Below, one piece after another: positions 51,457 to 61,679 of a stretch of DNA of 64,000 nt. The stretch spans positions 124,001 to 188,000 of the forward strand of contig MLAV02000005.1 of NCBI GenBank assembly GCA_001870995.2, given 5' to 3'. The notes under the pieces were generated by a model that had not been told where the DNA came from, ran no database searches, and saw only the letters and a program-made list of their open reading frames with translations. Source of the stretch: Chitinophaga sp. CB10. GTDB lineage: Bacteria; Bacteroidota; Bacteroidia; Chitinophagales; Chitinophagaceae. Position 1 is the stretch's first letter. The number at the start of each line of letters is the position of its first letter. A program made the translations under genes and the position numbers.

Positions 51457-54400
51457 TTAGAAATTCAGGTTTAAGCCGGCGGAATAGGTTTTCTGGAACG
51501 GATATACGCTGCCATCCAGCCCTTCCGGATCCAGGTCGGCCTTCAGGTGGGAAACGGTGAAGATGTTTTCCGCTGAGAGGTAGAAGCGCAGGCGCGCAAT
51601 CTTCAGCCGGTCAGTTACGGACTTAGGCAGGGTATAGCCCAGCGTCACGTTTTTCAGGCGCAGGTAAGCGGCGTTTTGCAGGTAGCGCGTCTGCGGCGCG
51701 CCCAGCTCCGTAGCATCTTCCGCGATGTAGGATTTCACGCGGGGGAAGTAAGCGTTCGGATTTTCAGGCGTCCAGTGGTCCATATTCTGCACCTGCACGT
51801 TTGCCCATGGTTGCGCATAAATGCCCCAGAAGTAGTGGTTGCCGGCATTCGGATACCAGTCGCGTTTGCCGATACCCTGGAAGAAAGCCCTGAAATCCCA
51901 GCCTTTGTAGCTGGCGTTCAGGTCCACGCTGTAGGGCAACCGCGGCCTGTTGTTACCGATTATGCGCTTGTCCCCGTGATCGCTAACGGTATTCTTGCCA
52001 TAGCTGATCTCACCGTCATTGTTAAGGTCCCTGAATTTCAGATCGCCTACATACCATTTGTAACCCTGGTCGTCCGAGCCAACCTTCGACTGATCGGCAT
52101 GGGCCTTGATTTCGTCTTCACTCTGGAAGAATCCTTCTGTTTCCAGCCCCCATATCTCCCCTAAACGCTGACCTACGTAGTAGTCATTGAGGTTGCCTAC
52201 CGGGTTATCGTATTTGGTGATGAAGGTTTTGCTGTCAGCCACGGCTACCTTGATGCTGTACGACAGGTTGTCCTTCCCGATCGCAATGCGGTCCCTCCAC
52301 ATGATGGACAGTTCGCCGCCACGGGTCTTCAGGTCGGCCGCATTCGTTTTGGGCGATTCAGCGCCATAAACGCCGGGCAGGGTTTTGCCTTTCACAAACA
52401 TCCCTTCGGTGAAGCGGGTATAATGATCGAAGCTCACGTACAAGCGTTCTTTCAGGAAGGCCACATCTACCCCGCCATTGATAGACCTCACTGTTTGCCA
52501 GGTATAATCAGCCGTTACAGGGCTGGGCATATATACGGCTACCTGTTGCGATCCGTCGAGGATGGTGTTGAGGGTGCCGGCATTCATGGTTTCAAAATAA
52601 CCGTAGGAGTTAAAAGTCTGATCCCCCAGGGAGCCATAAGAGCCGCGGAGTTTCAGGAAGTCCATCCCGATGGCGGTGGCCAGCGGTTTGGCAAAGTTTT
52701 CATTCGTCACCACCCAGGCCGCAGAGGCGGACGGGAAGGTGCCCCAGCGTTTATACATCGGGAAGCGGGAGGAGCCATCGCGGCGGCCGTTCACCTCCAG
52801 CAGGTATTTATCACTGTAGTTGTAAGCAAGGCGGTAGAAGAGGCCGCGCACTGCCCAGTCCTCGAAACTTTCCCCGATCTTAGGCGTACCGGTAGCCAGT
52901 TGCACGGTGGGGTACAGGGTACTGATCAGGCCATTGCGGTTACCGTTGAAGGCATCCGTCTGGAAGTACTCCTGGTTGAAGCCTACGAGCGCGGAGAGTT
53001 CATGCTTGCCGAATTTTTTATTGAAATCGGAATAGAGGTTATACACGGTGTATTTCATGCCCAGGCTGTTAAACGAAGCGCTGGACTGGTTTCCGTCTGT
53101 GTATTGCAACGGTTGGCCGGGCCCGGTGCGATACGCTACCGGTAGTACGAAAGATTTGCCGGCAGAATTGGTACGGCGGAAAGTGGCTTCCCCTTTTAAT
53201 TTCCAGATACCTTTGATGATACCGAGCTCGCCGTTGAAGCTGGCGAGGAACTCGTTCATGTCCGTCGTATTCCGCCCACCGCTTTGCAAGCGGCCGAGCA
53301 GCGCGGCGCCGTCGGAAGTCCAGGTACCATCCGGGTTACGTGGCACCGAGAGGGACGGCGTACGGTTCGCATTATGGAAAAACAGGTAATCCATCGCTGT
53401 GCTGGGCGCGTCATAGGAAGAAGTGGTATAGGTTGTGTTGGTACCTAATTTAATACGGTCGTTGAAGGTATAGGTAGCTTTTGCGCGGAGGTTGTAACGC
53501 TTGTAAACATCCGGGTTATAGCGGAGCATACCGTCCTGCTGGTAATATTCGCCGGAGAGGTAATAGTTCAGCTTTTCATCCCCTCTCGCAATGCTGAAGT
53601 TGCCGGTAAAGGCGGGCGCGCTTTTATTGTACACTTCGTGCAGCCAGTCCGTAGTGCCGTAGTAAGCGTAGGCATTGGGATTGGTAGGATCGGTGATAAC
53701 TGCCGGCAGGGAGGGATCTTTAGATCTTTTAGCGGCGTACTCTCTCACCGCATCCGGGTAGAGGTTGTAGAGCGGCGTAGCGGCATCGTGCTTCATTTGC
53801 ATGGTGATGAGCGGATCCGTGATCACATCCGGCACTTTACCGAGCGTACGCACGGCATAGTTAGTATTGGCCGTAACGGTGAGCCTGCCGTCCATTGCGG
53901 ATTTGGTGGTAATGAGCACCACCCCGAAAGCCGCGCGGGCGCCGTAGATGGCGGCGGAGGCAGCGTCTTTCAATACCGTTACGCTTTCAATATCGGCGGG
54001 GTTGAGGCGGGATACTTCTTCCGCACTGAAAGGGATGTTATCCACCAGGATAAACGGATCGCCACCGGAGAGGGAGGTATAACCCCTCAGGTTAAACGTA
54101 GGCGCGGAAGAGGAACGGCCGTTGTTAATGCCGATGTTCAGGTTGGGGATCAGCCCCTGCAAGCCTGTGCCCACGTTGGTGATCGGGCGGCTTTCCAGCG
54201 CCTTGCCGGAAATGTTATCGACAGCGCCGCTGAGGTTTACCCTTTTCTGCGTGCCATAACCTACTACCACTACTTCGTTGAGGCCGCTGGAGTTGGCAGT
54301 GAGGGTTACGTTAAAATGCTGAACGCCTTTAACGGGCATCTGTTTGGATTCGTAGCCGATATAGCTGAATTCCAGCACGGCATTTTCCGGCACTTCCAGT

Positions 54401-54891
54401 TCATATTCTCCTTTGGTGTTGGTGGTAACGCCCTGGGAGGTGCCCTGTACCTTTACGGTTACGCCGATGAGGGGCGTGCCCTCCATATCTTTCACCACAC
54501 CTTTTACGGGTATTGTTTTTACCACTTCGCTTCCTTTTACAATTACCACGAGGTTGTTGGGCATTACGCGGTAATTGAGATTGGTGCCGGTGAAGGCTTT
54601 ATCCAGGATAGCGGTAACGGCGGCATTTTCCATCCGGAGGCTTACGCGCACATCCGGTAGGGCGCCGGTTTTATAGAGGAAGGTGTAGTCGCTTTTCTTA
54701 CCTATGAGGCTGAGTAGTTTACTGATATGGACATTGCTGAGGTCCACGCTGATTTTCTCCTGCGAGAATCCGTGGGCGCTCAACTGTAAAAAACCGGCGC
54801 ATAGCAATACGGAAGTCAATTTCATACGCATAATGAGTTTCCTCATACTCCCATGGGGAATATGCGAAGGCCACCAATAGTTTTTTTTCAT
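51457..54891 (-). CDS. SusC/RagA TonB-dependent receptor with STN domain (locus 1)
   Basis: This 1144-residue outer-membrane active transporter has a signal peptide, then an STN/secretin-TonB N-terminal domain (KISVDLSNVHISKLLSLIGKK, residues about 45-115), a carboxypeptidase-regulatory-like domain (GVVKDMEGTPLIGVTVKVQG), a TonB-dependent plug (VVVVGYGTQKRVNLSGAVD) and a 22-strand barrel ending in GLNLNF. The STN domain signals to a FecR anti-sigma factor, whose gene lies directly upstream, so the receptor is a sensor as well as a transporter. Met16 or Met22 may be the true start; the frame begins at 54891. Confidence 0.95.
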   Translation of the reverse strand: MKKNYWWPSHIPHGSMRKLIMRMKLTSVLLCAGFLQLSAHGFSQEKISVDLSNVHISKLLSLIGKKSDYTFLYKTGALPDVRVSLRMENAAVTAILDKAFTGTNLNYRVMPNNLVVIVKGSEVVKTIPVKGVVKDMEGTPLIGVTVKVQGTSQGVTTNTKGEYELEVPENAVLEFSYIGYESKQMPVKGVQHFNVTLTANSSGLNEVVVVGYGTQKRVNLSGAVDNISGKALESRPITNVGTGLQGLIPNLNIGINNGRSSSAPTFNLRGYTSLSGGDPFILVDNIPFSAEEVSRLNPADIESVTVLKDAASAAIYGARAAFGVVLITTKSAMDGRLTVTANTNYAVRTLGKVPDVITDPLITMQMKHDAATPLYNLYPDAVREYAAKRSKDPSLPAVITDPTNPNAYAYYGTTDWLHEVYNKSAPAFTGNFSIARGDEKLNYYLSGEYYQQDGMLRYNPDVYKRYNLRAKATYTFNDRIKLGTNTTYTTSSYDAPSTAMDYLFFHNANRTPSLSVPRNPDGTWTSDGAALLGRLQSGGRNTTDMNEFLASFNGELGIIKGIWKLKGEATFRRTNSAGKSFVLPVAYRTGPGQPLQYTDGNQSSASFNSLGMKYTVYNLYSDFNKKFGKHELSALVGFNQEYFQTDAFNGNRNGLISTLYPTVQLATGTPKIGESFEDWAVRGLFYRLAYNYSDKYLLEVNGRRDGSSRFPMYKRWGTFPSASAAWVVTNENFAKPLATAIGMDFLKLRGSYGSLGDQTFNSYGYFETMNAGTLNTILDGSQQVAVYMPSPVTADYTWQTVRSINGGVDVAFLKERLYVSFDHYTRFTEGMFVKGKTLPGVYGAESPKTNAADLKTRGGELSIMWRDRIAIGKDNLSYSIKVAVADSKTFITKYDNPVGNLNDYYVGQRLGEIWGLETEGFFQSEDEIKAHADQSKVGSDDQGYKWYVGDLKFRDLNNDGEISYGKNTVSDHGDKRIIGNNRPRLPYSVDLNASYKGWDFRAFFQGIGKRDWYPNAGNHYFWGIYAQPWANVQVQNMDHWTPENPNAYFPRVKSYIAEDATELGAPQTRYLQNAAYLRLKNVTLGYTLPKSVTDRLKIARLRFYLSAENIFTVSHLKADLDPEGLDGSVYPFQKTYSAGLNLNF

Positions 54892-55050
54892 AATTTTGTT
54901 TCATTAGGTTAAATAATAGGCCATTACCGGATCTCGCTGATCGGTTTACTTGTTTAGCCTTTGTAAAGGGGAATGTTGCCGCATTTCCCTTTTTCATGTC
55001 TGGAAATATGTTGATGGTGTTGTTATTCCATAGATGATGGATTTTTGTTG

Positions 55051-56127
55051 TTACCTGATGGTGACTGTTTTCTTCTCTTTATCTATCTCGTAACTAAAGC
55101 CCAGCGTAAGTTGCAGTGCGCTCAGCACTTCTTCCAGCTGTTGTTTTTTGAACACGCCTGTAAAAAGTTCCTGCTTGTATTTTTCATTTTTGAAGATGAT
55201 ACGGACGTCGTACCAGCGTTCGAGGTCGTGCGACAATTCCCCCAGCGGGATGCTGTCGAATTCGAAGCGGTCGTTCATCCAGGCCGTTGGTATAGCCTCT
55301 GTTGTTATGGTGTTGGCGGCGGCATTGCGGACGGTGGCCACGGAATAGTTGGTAAGACCGGCCTGTGCCGCATGGGCAGGTATCCCTTGCGCCGGCAGTT
55401 TGTTGATCAGCAGGCGTTGCGCCGGCAGCAGTACTACTTCTTTTGCTTCGGAGTTTTCAGCGGTTTTGAAAGATACCGCCACTTTGCCGCTGATCAGCGT
55501 TGTTTCGATTTGTTTGTCCTCCGGGTAGGCTTTCACGTTAAAGGAGGTGCCCAATACTTTGATGTTCACTTTCCCTGAATGAACAATGAAGGGGTGTGCG
55601 GGATCGTGCCTGATATCGAAATAGGCTTCTCCCGTGAGTGTTACCTCCCTGTTACCTTTCAGGAATTTATCCGCATCATATTGCAGCCGGCTGCAGGCAT
55701 TGAGCGCTACGGTGCTGCCGTCAGGCAATACCATGGTGGATTTGGAACCATTGCGGGTCACTACCTGGTTGGCGAATGTAGTGGTCCCGGATTTAGGCCA
55801 GTAGAAGAATGTGCCGATGAGCAGGCCGGCGCCCGCGGCGATGGCGGCAAACACTTTCCAGGTAAGGCGGTGGCGCTTTACCGGGTCCGGCTCCTGTTGC
55901 AGCCAGCCGGCCAGTTGTTCCAGCCCTTTGGTTTTCAGCACCTCGGCCTCTTCGGCTGTAAAGTTGTTGGTTTCATGCACTTCACGGATATCAACTACAA
56001 TATTGAATGCATATTGTAATTCCGGATTTTCCAGCAGGAGCTGTTCCAGTTCTTCCAGTTCGTCAGGGGAAGCTTCTCCCGCTGCCTTCCTGGCCATTAG
56101 TGCATAAATACGGTTTTGTTCACTCAT
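55051..56127 (-). CDS. FecR-family anti-sigma factor
   Basis: This 358-residue inner-membrane anti-sigma factor has an N-terminal cytoplasmic sigma-binding region (MARKAAGEASPDELEEL, to about 85), one membrane segment (VFAAIAAGAGLLIGTFFYW, about 92-110), the periplasmic FecR domain (TRNGSKSTMVLPDGSTVALNACS, about 124 on) and a C-terminal DUF4974 domain that contacts the STN domain of the receptor. Its gene precedes the STN-containing susC. The cognate ECF sigma gene is divergent, 157 bases away. Confidence 0.93.
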   Translation of the reverse strand: MSEQNRIYALMARKAAGEASPDELEELEQLLLENPELQYAFNIVVDIREVHETNNFTAEEAEVLKTKGLEQLAGWLQQEPDPVKRHRLTWKVFAAIAAGAGLLIGTFFYWPKSGTTTFANQVVTRNGSKSTMVLPDGSTVALNACSRLQYDADKFLKGNREVTLTGEAYFDIRHDPAHPFIVHSGKVNIKVLGTSFNVKAYPEDKQIETTLISGKVAVSFKTAENSEAKEVVLLPAQRLLINKLPAQGIPAHAAQAGLTNYSVATVRNAAANTITTEAIPTAWMNDRFEFDSIPLGELSHDLERWYDVRIIFKNEKYKQELFTGVFKKQQLEEVLSALQLTLGFSYEIDKEKKTVTIR

Positions 56128-56284
56128 TAATGCTACTGATCGTTATACAGGTAGGTCGCACCGGGGGTGAAATACCCCCAAAGACCGGAGAAATTTTTTT
56201 TGGCGTTTGCAGCCGGAATATTTTGTTAACTTTAGCTTAATCTGCGTTATATAAATTGCAACCAATATCTAGCAGTCAACAGGG

Positions 56285-56857
56285 ATGGAACAGTGTAACA
56301 TTAATCAGCTTTTTACTGATATGACGGCGAACAATGATGAGGAGGCTTTCAAGCTTTTCTATAATCAGTGTTTCGTGCGCCTGTTGCGATATACCTACAC
56401 GCTTACCAAATCCAGGGAAGTAGCCGAAGAAATTGCCAACGACGTATTTATGCATTGCTGGCAAAAAAGGGGGTCTTTGGGAGACATTAAAAACCCGGAG
56501 GTGTACCTCTTCGTCGTGGCCCGCAACAAAGCGGTGGATTATAAGCGAAAGCAAGCCCATTTCCGGGCTGTTGACCTCCCTCCTGACGCCCATATCCAAA
56601 TTACTTTCGACAGCAATCCCGAGGAGCTAATGATCACTTCCGAGATGGTGCGGAAAATGGAAGCCACCATTCAGCAGTTACCCCCGAAGTGTAAAACCAT
56701 TTACCTGATGATCAAGCAGCATGGGTTAAAATACCGGGAAGCGGCGCAAATCCTGAATGTATCCGTCAAAACGGTGGAGAACCAGCTGGCCATTGCCATT
56801 AAGCGACTCACTGCCGCTGTGAAGTTTACCCTTGAAAAGGAGGACCTGTACAAATAA
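56285..56857 (+). CDS. ECF RNA polymerase sigma factor (FecI/SusC-associated type)
   Basis: This 190-residue sigma-70 family ECF factor has region 2 (EAFKLFYNQCFVRLLRYTYTL through VEVAEEIANDVFMHCWQ-like core DNA-binding residues, residues about 20-85) and region 4 (LPPKCKTIYLMIKQHGLKYREAAQILNVSVKTVENQLAIAIKRL, about 130-180). It is probably released from the adjacent FecR when SusC locus 1 senses its substrate. It is transcribed divergently from fecR, unlike the usual co-directional sigma-fecR-susC-susD order. Confidence 0.93.
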   Translation: MEQCNINQLFTDMTANNDEEAFKLFYNQCFVRLLRYTYTLTKSREVAEEIANDVFMHCWQKRGSLGDIKNPEVYLFVVARNKAVDYKRKQAHFRAVDLPPDAHIQITFDSNPEELMITSEMVRKMEATIQQLPPKCKTIYLMIKQHGLKYREAAQILNVSVKTVENQLAIAIKRLTAAVKFTLEKEDLYK

Positions 56858-56859
56858 AA

Positions 56860-56902
56860 AAGCAGTGCTTCCCGCGCTATGCCACGAGAAGACACTGCCT
56901 TA
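56860..56902. terminator. bidirectional hairpin between sigma gene and susD (locus 2)
   Basis: AAGCAGTG-c-TTC pairs with GAAG-a-CACTGC-CTT, nearly perfect with a small bulge, in the 58-base gap between the convergent genes; A-rich and T-rich flanks lie on either side. Confidence 0.7.
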
Positions 56903-56915
56903 AACCAGTAACCTG

Positions 56916-58505
56916 CTAGTTACCGTAACCTTCGTTCTGCGGTTTCAGATTCGGATTGTTCTTCATTTCAGAGGTAGGCAGCGGGAAGAGCAGATGCTTC
57001 TTCTGCAGCGCCTGGCCTGAATTTTTGTTCACGTGTCCTTCAAACTCGTCGAAACCGTTATTATCTTCATTATATACTTTTCTCAGTCGCACCATATCGA
57101 ACCAGATGATGCCTTCGTAGGCGAACTCATGCCAGCGTTCGCGCCATACCGCCTGTTCAAAGGCGGCGGAGCTGAGGCCGGCCAGCGGGTCAAGGCCTGC
57201 CCTGCCGCGGATGGCGTTCAGCGCCGTGTAGGCGGTAGCGTTAGGCGTCCCGTCCGCCCTGTTCTGCGCTTCCGCATAAATCAGCAGGGTTTCCGCATAA
57301 CGGATCTGTGGCAGGTTCAGGTTACTGATACCGGTACCGGGTACGCCTTTGGTACCATGGCAAACCACGTCGAAATGCTTGAAGATGTAGGGAGCGCCCA
57401 GCGGGAAGTCCGCCCCGCTGCCATCCACGTAATAGGAGGTAAAGAAGAATTGCTGCTCGTCCGTACGTTTATCCTTCGGCTCAAATTTCTTGTAGGAGTC
57501 GTAGAAGGAACGGGTAGGCATGGAGCTGCCCACACCGCTACCGTCCGCAGAGATGTTTTTGGACAGGGAGTTATTGGGCAGCATGACGGACTGTAAAGGA
57601 TTTTCCTCTACGCCGCTCAGGTATTGTACTTCAAAGAGGTGTTCCAGCTTATTGTTGGAGGCCACGGCATGGAGCTGGCTGTAATTGGTAAACAGCCCTA
57701 TTTCCCCGGGATGCGCAGTGGCGTAGTCGATCACTTCCTTCGCTTTATCGGCGGCCAGTTTATAATGGGAGGCGCCTTTTGCCAGCGGGAAGCCCGCCAT
57801 GGTCAGGTACACCTTTGCCAGTTGTGTTTTGATGGCTGCGGTGCTGACGCGGCCGGTGGGGTCTACCCAGGGCAAGCCTGCCGCTTCGGCGGTTTGGAGG
57901 TCTTTTACGATCTGGTTATACACATCCTCGGCTTTGGTGCGGGAAGGCGCAAAATCAGGAGAGCTGGCCGTTTGGGAGTTTAATATCAACGGCACATCGC
58001 CCCAGAACCTTACGGCATAAAAGTAGGCCCATGCGCGGAGGAAGCTGGCTTCTCCCATTACCCGTTTACGCTGGGCTTCATCCATGGGATTGATCTTAGG
58101 CACGTTATCCAGCGTCAGGTTACACTGGGCAATCACCCGGTACAAGCCTCTCCACCATTGTTGGATATGGAGGTTTTCCCCGTTGTACACCAGGCCGAGC
58201 AGGTTGTTGAGGTCGGAGTTCTGCGCGGTACCGGTGGTAGCGGTACCGGTTACGGCGTCCAGCAGCTGGAAGTTGTTGGAAAAGATACCCGCCCCTTCCG
58301 CAATGATGCGGGTGCGCGCATAAGCCGCAAATACGGCTGCATCCGCATGTTCAGGCAGCGTAAAGTAGCTGTCCGGCGAGAGGTTGGAGGGGTCCTGCTC
58401 TTCGAGGAACTTTTTACAACCGGTTCCGGTACCCAGCATCAGCGCGCCTGTGAGCACCAGGAGCAGCGATTTATTAAATATCTTACGTTTCATGATCTTG
58501 TTCAT
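56916..58505 (-). CDS. SusD/RagB family outer-membrane lipoprotein (locus 2)
   Basis: This protein is 529 residues, or 525 from Met5 (58493), which gives a cleaner leader. The lipobox ends in GTGC, followed by KKFLEEQDPSNLSPDSYF, the standard SusD start. C-terminal RagB region EQAVWRERWHEFAYEGIIWFDMVRLRK is complete. The gene follows susC of locus 2 after 18 bases. Substrate unknown. Confidence 0.95.
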   Translation of the reverse strand: MNKIMKRKIFNKSLLLVLTGALMLGTGTGCKKFLEEQDPSNLSPDSYFTLPEHADAAVFAAYARTRIIAEGAGIFSNNFQLLDAVTGTATTGTAQNSDLNNLLGLVYNGENLHIQQWWRGLYRVIAQCNLTLDNVPKINPMDEAQRKRVMGEASFLRAWAYFYAVRFWGDVPLILNSQTASSPDFAPSRTKAEDVYNQIVKDLQTAEAAGLPWVDPTGRVSTAAIKTQLAKVYLTMAGFPLAKGASHYKLAADKAKEVIDYATAHPGEIGLFTNYSQLHAVASNNKLEHLFEVQYLSGVEENPLQSVMLPNNSLSKNISADGSGVGSSMPTRSFYDSYKKFEPKDKRTDEQQFFFTSYYVDGSGADFPLGAPYIFKHFDVVCHGTKGVPGTGISNLNLPQIRYAETLLIYAEAQNRADGTPNATAYTALNAIRGRAGLDPLAGLSSAAFEQAVWRERWHEFAYEGIIWFDMVRLRKVYNEDNNGFDEFEGHVNKNSGQALQKKHLLFPLPTSEMKNNPNLKPQNEGYGN

Positions 58506-58523
58506 TTTAATAACACAACAGGT

Positions 58524-61500
58524 TTAGAATGCCACATTTACGCCCACGGTGAAGGTGGTTGGTTTCGGATAGTCGAAGAAGGTTTGCCCCTGAGCGAACA
58601 CATCGCCATAGGTGGTCACCTCCGGATCATTGCCGCTAAACTTGGTTTTCAGGAAGAAGTTCTGCACGGAGCCGTAAACGCGCAGGCGTTGCAGGTGCAG
58701 GCGCTGCACCGTCTGGCCCGGGAAGGAATAACCCAGCAGCAGGTTTTTACCACGGATGAAAGAGCCGTCTTCTACCCAGCGTGTATCCACGTTCGTTACA
58801 TAGCCGGCGGATGGGTTGCGCGGCGCGGCAATCATGGTGTTCTGATGTTCCGGCGTCCAGTAGTCCAGTACGGATTTGAAGCTGTTGGCAAGGCCGGTAC
58901 GGTCTTCCCCGGAGTGGTGGGTCATGTTCAGCACATCGTTGCCGTACATGAATTGCAGCTCGATGGCCAGTTCCCAGTTTTTGTACCGGAAGTTGTTATT
59001 CCATGCGCCCCAGCCGTCAGGGTTACCGTTACCAATTATCATACGGTCCGCATCGTTGATGGCGTAGTCGCCGTTTACGTCCAGGTATTTGATATCTCCC
59101 GGCAGGATGGGCTTACCGCCACGGTAATCCTTGAATTTAGCCGCTTCAGCCGCTTCTGCGGTGCTCCAGGTGCCGAGGCGTACCAGGCCCCAGAAGGAAC
59201 CCACGGGTTCGCCTACACGAATCACGTTGGTCTGGTTGGTGAAGTTAGGACCACCCACCCCGAAGATATCTGCCGGGGTAGCGAGGGACAATACTTTGTT
59301 CCTGTTGAAGGAAATATTGAAGGCACTGTTCCAGGTAAATTTCTCCTTGTCAATAATGGTGGCGTTTACGTTTACTTCCACCCCTTTATTGGCCATGGTA
59401 CCGATATTCTTTTTTATGGTGGTATAGCCGCTGGTAGTAGGCACCGGGGCATCCAGCAACATATCGGTGGTTTTGCGGTAGTAATAATCCAGTTCCAGGT
59501 TCAGCCTGTTTTTCAGGAAGCCCACTTCCACGCCGGCGTCGTACTGCCCGGTTCTTTCCCAGTGCAGGTCGCTGTTGGCGAGGCGGTTGGTACCTACCCC
59601 CTGTACTTTAGCGCCGTTGATAACGGCCGCATAGGTGCTGCTGGCGGAAAGGGAGGCCAGGGAGGTGTATGGCGCAATTTCAGAGTTACCCGTTAAACCG
59701 TAGCTGGTGCGGAGCTTCAGGTTGGAGATCACGCGGCTGTCTTTCAGGAAAGGTTCTTCGGAGGCTCTCCATGCCAAAGCTGCGGAAGGGAATACTGCGT
59801 ACTTTTTATTCTTTCCGAATTTGGAAGAACCGTCCGCACGGCCGGTGAAGGTCACCATGTATTTATCGCGGAAGGTATAGTTCAGCCTTGCGAAATAGGA
59901 GTTGAAGGCGAATTTGTTACGGCTGGAACCCACGCCGCTGGCGGGGATATTGGAGCCGGAGCCGAGGCTGTTGTTCTCGAAATAATCTGTAGAGAAGTTT
60001 TCAGCGCGGGCGTTGAAACCAAAGAAGTTGCTTTCCTGCCAGGACAAGCCCACCATGCCGGTGAAGCTATGTTTATCGTTAAAGCGTTTGGAATAGGTCA
60101 TATAGTTTTCGAATGACCAGTAGGTTTCCCTGTCGTTCGCGCTGATGGCAATACCTTTCTGGCTGGCGGAGATATCCAGGAGGGAACGGCCGTTCCACTC
60201 GTTGCGGCCGCGGGTAACGATGTTGGTACCGAATACGCTGCGGAAGGTCAGGTTTTTGGCCAGTTGCAATTCCGCGTAAACGTTGCCCAGGAGGTTTTGG
60301 GTGTTGAGAATATATTTCCTGTCCGTGAGGATTTGCACGGGGTTGGAACCACCTTCCGCGCCGGGATATACCTTATTATTGGACCAGGTTCCATCGGCAA
60401 ATTTCACCGGGAGGAAAGGCAGCGCCTCCGTAATCATACGTACGGAGTTCAGGCCGCCGGTGCCGATGTCCACCAGGTTTTCTTCCTGGTTGTTGTAAGA
60501 GAGGGAACCGCCCACCCGCAGCCATTCCTTCACTTTACTGTCGATGGTAAAGCGTGCGGAGTAGCGTTTGAGGTAAGAGTTTTTCAGCAGTCCTTCATCA
60601 TCGAGGTAGCCGAGGAAGAGGCCGTACTGGGATTCCGCGTTACCGCCGGTGAAGCCCAGCTGGTGGTTCTGGGAAAGTTTGTGCTGCAGGGATTCTTCGA
60701 ACCAGTCGGTATCGTACAGCGGGTTACCGTCTTTATCAAAGAGGCGCGGATCGGTTCTTTTGAGTTTAGGATTTTTGGAAACATAGTCGCCTTTGGCCCA
60801 GCCTTCCGGATCGTATATTTCCGCATTTTTCCAGGCCAGGTCTTCCACGGCCATGTATTCCCTGGCATTAAGCATTTTCACGCGGTGGGGGCCCGGGGTG
60901 TTTTTCCCTACGTAGCCGTCGTAAGTTACGCGGCCGCCGGTAGCAGTTCCTTTTTTAGTGGTAACGAGGATTACGCCGTTGGCGCCGCGGGCGCCATAGA
61001 TGGCGGTAGCGGAAGCGTCTTTCAGCACTTCCACGGATTCAATATCGGATGGGTTAATAAAGTCGATGGCGTTGCTGTTCTGGGTTTGCGTACCTACGGG
61101 CAGCGCCACCCCGTCTACCACATAGAGCGGGTTGTTGGATGAGTTGATGGAGCTGAAACCGCGGATGCGGACTTTCGTTTGACCGCCGGGGCGTCCGGAG
61201 TTGGTGTTTACCTGCACCCCTGGTACGCGGCCGCTCAGGGCCTGGTTGAGGGAGGGGGCGGGTCTTTCCTGCAGTTGCGCCGCGCGTACGGAGGCTACGG
61301 AGCCGGTGAGGTCAGAGCGTTTGGCGGTACCATAACCGATTACGATAACGTCCTGGAGGGATTTAGTATCGGTGGTTAACGCCATGTTTATTTGCGTAGC
61401 GTTGCCGATCGCTTTTTCCTGCGGGGTATAACCGATGAAGGTAAATACCAGTGTGGCGCCCGCGGGGGCATTCAGGGAATAGGAACCGTCCGCACCGGTT

Positions 61501-61679
61501 TGCGTGCCGGTGTTGGTGCCTTTTACCTGTACGGTTACGCCGGGCAGCGGGGAGTTATCCCTGCCGTCGAATACACGCCCGGTGATTTTTTTGGATTGTG
61601 AAAATGCCATCAGACCGGTGAGCAGCATAAGTATGCTGAGCAGGGCCGACCGCATTAGGCATGTCAAATTCGTCTTCAT
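58524..61679 (-). CDS. SusC/RagA TonB-dependent receptor without STN domain (locus 2)
   Basis: This 1051-residue outer-membrane transporter has a signal peptide ending near AFSQ, a carboxypeptidase-regulatory-like domain (GRVFDGRDNSPLPGVTVQVKG), plug region DVIVIGYGTAKRSDLTGS, and a barrel ending in FTVGVNVAF. There is no STN domain, so it should not signal to the FecR nearby. It forms a pair with the susD gene downstream. The locus has no glycoside hydrolase or other degradative enzyme in the window. Confidence 0.95.
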   Translation of the reverse strand: MKTNLTCLMRSALLSILMLLTGLMAFSQSKKITGRVFDGRDNSPLPGVTVQVKGTNTGTQTGADGSYSLNAPAGATLVFTFIGYTPQEKAIGNATQINMALTTDTKSLQDVIVIGYGTAKRSDLTGSVASVRAAQLQERPAPSLNQALSGRVPGVQVNTNSGRPGGQTKVRIRGFSSINSSNNPLYVVDGVALPVGTQTQNSNAIDFINPSDIESVEVLKDASATAIYGARGANGVILVTTKKGTATGGRVTYDGYVGKNTPGPHRVKMLNAREYMAVEDLAWKNAEIYDPEGWAKGDYVSKNPKLKRTDPRLFDKDGNPLYDTDWFEESLQHKLSQNHQLGFTGGNAESQYGLFLGYLDDEGLLKNSYLKRYSARFTIDSKVKEWLRVGGSLSYNNQEENLVDIGTGGLNSVRMITEALPFLPVKFADGTWSNNKVYPGAEGGSNPVQILTDRKYILNTQNLLGNVYAELQLAKNLTFRSVFGTNIVTRGRNEWNGRSLLDISASQKGIAISANDRETYWSFENYMTYSKRFNDKHSFTGMVGLSWQESNFFGFNARAENFSTDYFENNSLGSGSNIPASGVGSSRNKFAFNSYFARLNYTFRDKYMVTFTGRADGSSKFGKNKKYAVFPSAALAWRASEEPFLKDSRVISNLKLRTSYGLTGNSEIAPYTSLASLSASSTYAAVINGAKVQGVGTNRLANSDLHWERTGQYDAGVEVGFLKNRLNLELDYYYRKTTDMLLDAPVPTTSGYTTIKKNIGTMANKGVEVNVNATIIDKEKFTWNSAFNISFNRNKVLSLATPADIFGVGGPNFTNQTNVIRVGEPVGSFWGLVRLGTWSTAEAAEAAKFKDYRGGKPILPGDIKYLDVNGDYAINDADRMIIGNGNPDGWGAWNNNFRYKNWELAIELQFMYGNDVLNMTHHSGEDRTGLANSFKSVLDYWTPEHQNTMIAAPRNPSAGYVTNVDTRWVEDGSFIRGKNLLLGYSFPGQTVQRLHLQRLRVYGSVQNFFLKTKFSGNDPEVTTYGDVFAQGQTFFDYPKPTTFTVGVNVAF

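Noticed and set aside
58158..59696. 512-codon open frame on the plus strand
   Set aside because: Antisense to susC and susD of locus 2; no domain is recognisable and the composition reflects the complementary coding strand. The same applies to 53638-54660.
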